Below are positions 32,451 to 36,138 of a DNA stretch of 36,138 nucleotides, one piece after another (position 1 is the stretch's first letter; the number at the start of each line of letters is the position of its first letter). The position numbers were made by a program, and so were the translations under genes. Under the pieces are notes generated by a model that was not told the origin of the DNA, did not search any database, and saw only the letters and a program-made list of their open reading frames with translations. Source of the DNA: an uncultured Candidatus Pelagibacter sp. (lineage in GTDB: Bacteria; Pseudomonadota; Alphaproteobacteria; Pelagibacterales; Pelagibacteraceae); NCBI GenBank assembly GCA_905618905.1, contig CAJQTH010000006.1:1-36138 (forward strand), read 5' to 3'.

Positions 32451-33245
32451 ATGATGTCAATTAATCCATACGCAACGTTAGCAGAAACTATTTCCCCATT
32501 AGCTATTCAGGGTTTTATCTTGGCGATGCTAGCTTTAATTGTTATTGGAACAGTTGTTCAAATGATACATCATAAAAATGTTACTTATTTTTTTAATAAT
32601 GCCAAAAAAGCAAAATTAGCTGCTGAAAGAGAACTTGGTGTTGGAGAAAAAACATCAGTTATTTTAAAAACCGTAGTACATGACATTGCAACTACTGCAG
32701 AGTTAGGTGCTGGCAAAAGAAGAGTTGCACATGTTATGGGGATGTATGGAACTATTTTGTTTTGGGTTGCATCAGTCGTATTGGTTTTTGGTTACACAGG
32801 CCAAGGTGCATCTACTTCAACTGTTTGGTCTATGATTTGGCATGTTGGAGCAATAATGACTTGTGTTGGTGGTTATTGGTTCTGGTTATTTTTGAGAGTA
32901 GATGTGTTAGCTGAAGCTCATCCATGGTACAGAATTATTAAAGCAGACTTGTTTGTTCTTGCACTTCTTGCATGTGCAACTACTGGACTTGCTTGGTCTT
33001 ATTTTCAATTTTCAGGATCTACTGGATTAGGATACTTATTTTTAGTTTTATTTATTACCTCAAACATTGTTTTATTTGGGGGAGTTTATTGGTCTAAATT
33101 TGCGCACATGATTTATAAACCAGGTGCAGCAATCCAAAAAAACTTAGCCGAAGCAGATGGATCTAGAGATAATCTTCCTCCACTAGCAGACGCACCAAAA
33201 CAATTTGGACTAGGAATTAAAAGAGAACAACCAAAACACTATTAA
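32451..33245 (+). CDS. aprM: Membrane anchor of APS reductase (AprM)
   Basis: Integral membrane protein, 264 residues, with about five helices. Its position in front of aprB and aprA, and its form, match the AprM anchor described for SAR11 and some sulfur-oxidising proteobacteria. AprM is thought to pass electrons between AprBA and the quinone pool. Histidines in membrane segments (RRVAHVMGMYG; SMIWHVGAIM) could bind haem. Two ATGs in a row (32451, 32454) follow a GGG ribosome site; either may be used. A 20-base gap leads to aprB. Confidence 0.85.
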   Translation: MMSINPYATLAETISPLAIQGFILAMLALIVIGTVVQMIHHKNVTYFFNNAKKAKLAAERELGVGEKTSVILKTVVHDIATTAELGAGKRRVAHVMGMYGTILFWVASVVLVFGYTGQGASTSTVWSMIWHVGAIMTCVGGYWFWLFLRVDVLAEAHPWYRIIKADLFVLALLACATTGLAWSYFQFSGSTGLGYLFLVLFITSNIVLFGGVYWSKFAHMIYKPGAAIQKNLAEADGSRDNLPPLADAPKQFGLGIKREQPKHY

Positions 33246-33265
33246 AAAGAAAGAGGTAATATAAT

Positions 33266-33736
33266 ATGTCAACTTTTGTATATATGACGAGATGCGATGG
33301 ATGTGGTCACTGTGTGGATATTTGTCCATCAGATATCATGCACATAGATGAAAATATTAGAAGAGCAGTCAACATAGAACCAAATTTTTGTTGGGAATGT
33401 TACTCTTGTGTTAAAGCTTGTCCTAATCATGCAATAGATGTTCGGGGTTATGCAGACTTTGCTCCTATGGGTCATAGTGTTAGAGTTAGACGTGAAGAAG
33501 AAAAGGGAACAATCTCTTGGAAAATTAAATTTAGAAATGGAACAACTAAAGATTTTGTCTCTCCAATTACAACAAAACCATGGGGAAAATTTATTCCAAA
33601 ATTAGCAGATGGTGAAAAACCTAACCGAGGTGAGATTAATTCTCAAATGCTTTATACCGAACCTAACGGTTTAAATATTGATGGTAAGTTGCCATCTGTA
33701 CCTAAAGAAACCTTTAAAAAAGGAGTTTACTACTAA
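33266..33736 (+). CDS. aprB: Adenylylsulfate reductase beta subunit
   Basis: Iron-sulfur subunit of APS reductase, 156 residues. Two ferredoxin-type motifs bind two [4Fe-4S] clusters: Cys10, 13, 16 and 20 (CDGCGHCVDICP) and Cys42, 45, 48 and 52 (CWECYSCVKACP). The C-terminal tail wraps the alpha subunit in known structures. A GGAG-like AGAGG site precedes the ATG. Its TAA overlaps the aprA ATG by one base. Confidence 0.95.
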   Translation: MSTFVYMTRCDGCGHCVDICPSDIMHIDENIRRAVNIEPNFCWECYSCVKACPNHAIDVRGYADFAPMGHSVRVRREEEKGTISWKIKFRNGTTKDFVSPITTKPWGKFIPKLADGEKPNRGEINSQMLYTEPNGLNIDGKLPSVPKETFKKGVYY

Positions 33737-35595
33737 TGGCTAAGCATAAAACACATTTTGAGGATTGTGATGTTCTAGTTGTTGGTGGCGGTATGGCTGG
33801 AACTGGTGCTACTTTTGAAGCTAGACACTGGGGAAGAGACATGAAAATTATTTGTGTTGAAAAAGCTAATATCGACAGAAGTGGAGCGGTTGCCCAAGGT
33901 TTATACGCTATTAACTGCTACATGGGAATGCAATGGGGTGAAAACCAACCTGAAGATCACGTAAGATATGCACGTAACGATCTAATGGGAATGGTTCGAG
34001 AAGATTTGGGATATGACATGGCTCGTCACGTTGATTCAACAGTTCATATGTTTGATGAGTGGGGCTTACCAATGATGAAAAATGAAAAAACAGGTCGTTA
34101 CCTTAGAGAAGGTAAATGGCAGATTATGATTCATGGCGAAAGTTACAAGCCAATCGTTGCAGAAGCTGCAAAAAAATCAGCTGATAAAATTTATAATAGA
34201 ATAATGATTACTCATCTTTTAATGGATGAGGCTCAAGAAAATAGAGTAGGTGGAGCTGTTGGTTTTAATATGAGAACTGGTGATTTCCATGTATTTAGAT
34301 CAAAAACTGTAATTGTTGCAGCAGGTGGAGCTTCTCATATTTTCAAACCAAGAGCAGTTGGAGAGGGAATGGGAAGAACTTGGTACGCACCATGGAGTAA
34401 TGGTTCAGCTTATGCATTACCTATTGCTGTTGGAGCTAAAATGACACAAATGGAAAATAGAATTGTGTTATGTAGATTTAAAGATGGATATGGTCCAGTT
34501 GGAGCATACTTCTTGCACCTTAAAACATATACTCAAAATGCAAATGGAGAGAACTATGAGAAGAAATGGTATGATCAAACTAAAGAATTAGTTGGTGAAT
34601 ACATAGATCACCATCCAACTCCTACATGTTTAAGAAACCACGCATTTATTCAAGAAACTATCGCAGGTGGTGGACCCATTCACATGGTAACTACTGAAGC
34701 TTTCCAAGATCCACATTTAGAAACAGTTGGTTGGGAAAATTTCCTTGGTATGACTGTTGGTCAAGCGGTTGTTTGGGCTTCTCAAAATATTGATCCTAAA
34801 TACACAAATCCTGAATTAACTACATCTGAGCCTTATGTTATGGGTTCTCATGCAACATGTTCTGGAGCTTGGGTTAGTGGACCTGAAGATTTATCTCCAC
34901 CAGAATATTTCTGGGGTTATAACAGAATGTTAACTATTGATGGACTTTTTGGTGCAGGCGATACTGTTGGTGGAAGTGCCCATAAATTTTCATCTGGATC
35001 ATTTACTGAAGGTCGTTTAGCTGCAAAAGCTGCTGTAAAATATATTGAGGATAAAAAAGCAGAAGGTATTAAAGTTACAGATAAACAGTGTGAAGACTTT
35101 AAAGTGGCTATATTTAAACCCCTTGAGACATATCAAGTTGCTCAAAATGAGATTACAGGTGGAACAGTTTCACCAAGTTACATTTCACCAATTCAAGGAC
35201 TTCAACGTCTACAAAGAATTATGGACGAATATGTTGGGGGAATTGCAACTAACTACATGACCAATGGTAATATGCTTAAAAGAGGCCTAGAATTACTTGC
35301 TTGGTTAGAAGAAGATTTAGAAAAAGTAGGCGCTGAAGATTTACACCAACTTATGAGAGCTTGGGAATTAAAACACAGAGCTTTAACTTCTCAATGTGTA
35401 ACTGAACACACTATGTTTAGAGAAGAAACACGTTGGCCAGGTTACTATTACAGAGGTGACCATATGAAACTTGATGATGATAATTGGCATTGTTTAACAG
35501 TTTCTAGACGTGATCCTAAGACTGGTAAATTCTCACTAGAAAAAGTCCCAGTTTACCACATAGTTGATGAGAACGAGAAGAGAAAAGCTTCTTAA
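33736..35595 (+). CDS. aprA: Adenylylsulfate reductase alpha subunit
   Basis: FAD subunit of APS reductase, 619 residues. The dinucleotide-binding start DVLVVGGGMAGTGATFEA is at ~12-29, followed by EKANIDRSGAVAQGLYAINCY, a typical AprA stretch. The late GDTVGGSAHKFSSGSFTEGRLAAKA completes the FAD site. In sulfate reducers it reduces APS; with AprM in SAR11 it is believed to run in reverse, joining sulfite to AMP. That would use up sulfite freed from taurine, DHPS or DMSP-derived sulfur. ATP sulfurylase (sat) is not in the window. Confidence 0.96.
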   Translation: MAKHKTHFEDCDVLVVGGGMAGTGATFEARHWGRDMKIICVEKANIDRSGAVAQGLYAINCYMGMQWGENQPEDHVRYARNDLMGMVREDLGYDMARHVDSTVHMFDEWGLPMMKNEKTGRYLREGKWQIMIHGESYKPIVAEAAKKSADKIYNRIMITHLLMDEAQENRVGGAVGFNMRTGDFHVFRSKTVIVAAGGASHIFKPRAVGEGMGRTWYAPWSNGSAYALPIAVGAKMTQMENRIVLCRFKDGYGPVGAYFLHLKTYTQNANGENYEKKWYDQTKELVGEYIDHHPTPTCLRNHAFIQETIAGGGPIHMVTTEAFQDPHLETVGWENFLGMTVGQAVVWASQNIDPKYTNPELTTSEPYVMGSHATCSGAWVSGPEDLSPPEYFWGYNRMLTIDGLFGAGDTVGGSAHKFSSGSFTEGRLAAKAAVKYIEDKKAEGIKVTDKQCEDFKVAIFKPLETYQVAQNEITGGTVSPSYISPIQGLQRLQRIMDEYVGGIATNYMTNGNMLKRGLELLAWLEEDLEKVGAEDLHQLMRAWELKHRALTSQCVTEHTMFREETRWPGYYYRGDHMKLDDDNWHCLTVSRRDPKTGKFSLEKVPVYHIVDENEKRKAS

Positions 35596-35613
35596 AACAT
35601 TTAAACTTAAATT

Positions 35614-35964
35614 ATGAATCTTTTAGAGAAATCTGATGATGAGATTATAACAATTGCTAATCCTATTTGGGATAATCTTGTTAAGACATCAAATATGAAA
35701 GATTATGGTGGATTCACTAAAGATTTTGGAACTCAAATGCTATTTGGGGCTAATGAAGTAGAGCTTGGAAAGCAGTGGGCTAACAACAAACTTTTGACGA
35801 GTTTAAAAGAGGACTATGAAGCATTTGGCTGCCTTAGAAGAGGTCAAAACATTACCGTTCTATTTAAACAAAGGAGCAAAGAAATTGAAGGTGAGTTCCT
35901 TGGAAGGTTAGTCCTTGGTGTTGAAGGGGATGATGTTAAGGTTTTTGGAGCAACCATCTACTAA
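35614..35964 (+). CDS. Hypothetical protein downstream of aprA
   Basis: A soluble 116-residue protein 18 bases behind aprA, probably the last gene of the apr transcript. I do not recognise it. The layout, with N-terminal helices (IITIANPIWDNLVKT; YGGFTKDFG) followed by a strand-rich half (NITVLFKQRSKEIEGEFLGRLVLGVEGDDVKVFGATIY), resembles the NTF2-like/DUF3887 type of alpha-beta cone, which is a guess. A single cysteine (FGCLRRG) is present. A role linked to sulfite oxidation is possible only by position. Confidence 0.7.
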   Translation: MNLLEKSDDEIITIANPIWDNLVKTSNMKDYGGFTKDFGTQMLFGANEVELGKQWANNKLLTSLKEDYEAFGCLRRGQNITVLFKQRSKEIEGEFLGRLVLGVEGDDVKVFGATIY

Positions 35965-35994
35965 TAAAAAAATCATTTCAGACAAACTATTTAT

Positions 35995-36022
35995 TTGACA
36001 AATAATTAACTGGGTGTATTGA
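35995..36022 (+). promoter_or_regulatory. Candidate promoter before the last ORF
   Basis: A perfect TTGACA at 35995-36000 is followed after 16 bases by TATTGA at 36017-36022, nine bases before the ATG at 36031. The -10 box is poor, so this is tentative. Confidence 0.3.
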
Positions 36023-36030
36023 CGGTTGTA

Positions 36031-36138
36031 ATGTCAATTTCCAACATAAAAGTATTAAACAAAATTTCAGATTTTAAAGTAACTATTATCAAAACAGGCA
36101 TCTTTGTTAGTTTAGCTGCTTATTGGGGTATAATTTTA
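36031..36138 (+). CDS. Start of a small hydrophobic protein (runs off the window)
   Basis: An ATG at 36031 opens 36 codons to the window edge, reading MSISNIKVLNKISDFKV and then a hydrophobic stretch ending AAYWGIIL. It looks like a short basic/polar head followed by a membrane helix. No strong ribosome site is visible, and a promoter-like TTGACA lies just upstream. The product cannot be named, and the gene is incomplete here. Confidence 0.45.
   Translation, partial: MSISNIKVLNKISDFKVTIIKTGIFVSLAAYWGIIL

Noticed and set aside
1-36138. tRNA or rRNA genes, CRISPR arrays, insertion sequences, prophage or defence genes
   Set aside because: I looked in the intergenic gaps and at all ORFs; no cloverleaf with a TTCGANNC arm, direct-repeat array, transposase or integrase was recognised. 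A computed scan would be more certain.

Overview
The window is almost certainly from a SAR11-type marine alphaproteobacterium (Candidatus Pelagibacter or a close relative). The sequence is very A/T-rich and tightly packed, with many 1-14 base overlaps between genes and no gene-free stretch above about 230 bases. It carries a gene set typical of that group: aprMBA, tauABC, the thiV/tenA pair under a TPP riboswitch, amtB, and no phage or insertion-sequence genes. The assignment rests on gene content and composition only, because no database search was possible.

Left part (1-12.9 kb), organosulfonate and amine use. The end of a TRAP transporter (large then small permease) is followed by a decayed tail of a ProW-like betaine permease and a LysE-type exporter. 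On the minus strand lie a histidinol-dehydrogenase-family enzyme that looks more like sulfopropanediol dehydrogenase (HpsN) than HisD, and a short phosphotransacetylase. Next come a plus-strand epoxide-hydrolase-like protein and a minus-strand operon reading tauA, tauB, a very long tauC, an Ldh2-family 2-hydroxyacid dehydrogenase and a small membrane protein. Divergent from tauA are a class III transaminase (taurine:pyruvate type) and alanine dehydrogenase. Together these outline taurine uptake, deamination with pyruvate recycling, possible oxidation of C3 sulfonates, and conversion of acetyl phosphate to acetyl-CoA. The carbon-sulfur cleaving enzyme (Xsc, SuyAB or CuyA) is not in the window.

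Middle part (12.9-27 kb), housekeeping and vitamin genes. It holds an unknown protein; tenA and thiV under a compact TPP riboswitch that touches the thiV start codon; a YadGH-type ABC exporter; rseP; HU; and amtB. A small exported-protein gene broken by one extra A in a homopolymer follows. Then come a glycosyltransferase-like protein, a rhodanese, an HCCA-isomerase-like protein, an ABA4-like membrane protein, recX, and a coupled trio (DUF3553-like protein, cysQ, tiny membrane protein). mnmA, an unknown membrane protein and a 27-residue very basic peptide close this part. Three of the small genes are absent from the supplied ORF track.

Right part (27-36.1 kb). A MetC-like lyase and an MFS carrier are followed by a pabB-pabA-pabC cassette with non-ATG starts and overlaps, and a HIT protein. 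Then comes aprM-aprB-aprA, the membrane-anchored APS reductase that in SAR11 is thought to oxidise the sulfite released from sulfonates. An unknown 116-residue protein and the start of a small hydrophobic protein end the window.

Most of this is recognisable. The observations most worth following are the frameshifted exported gene, the ProW remnant grafted onto dctQ, the roughly 350-residue extension of TauC, the HpsN/Pta/Ldh2 sulfonate set, the hairpin between tauA and tauB, and the unannotated micro-proteins.
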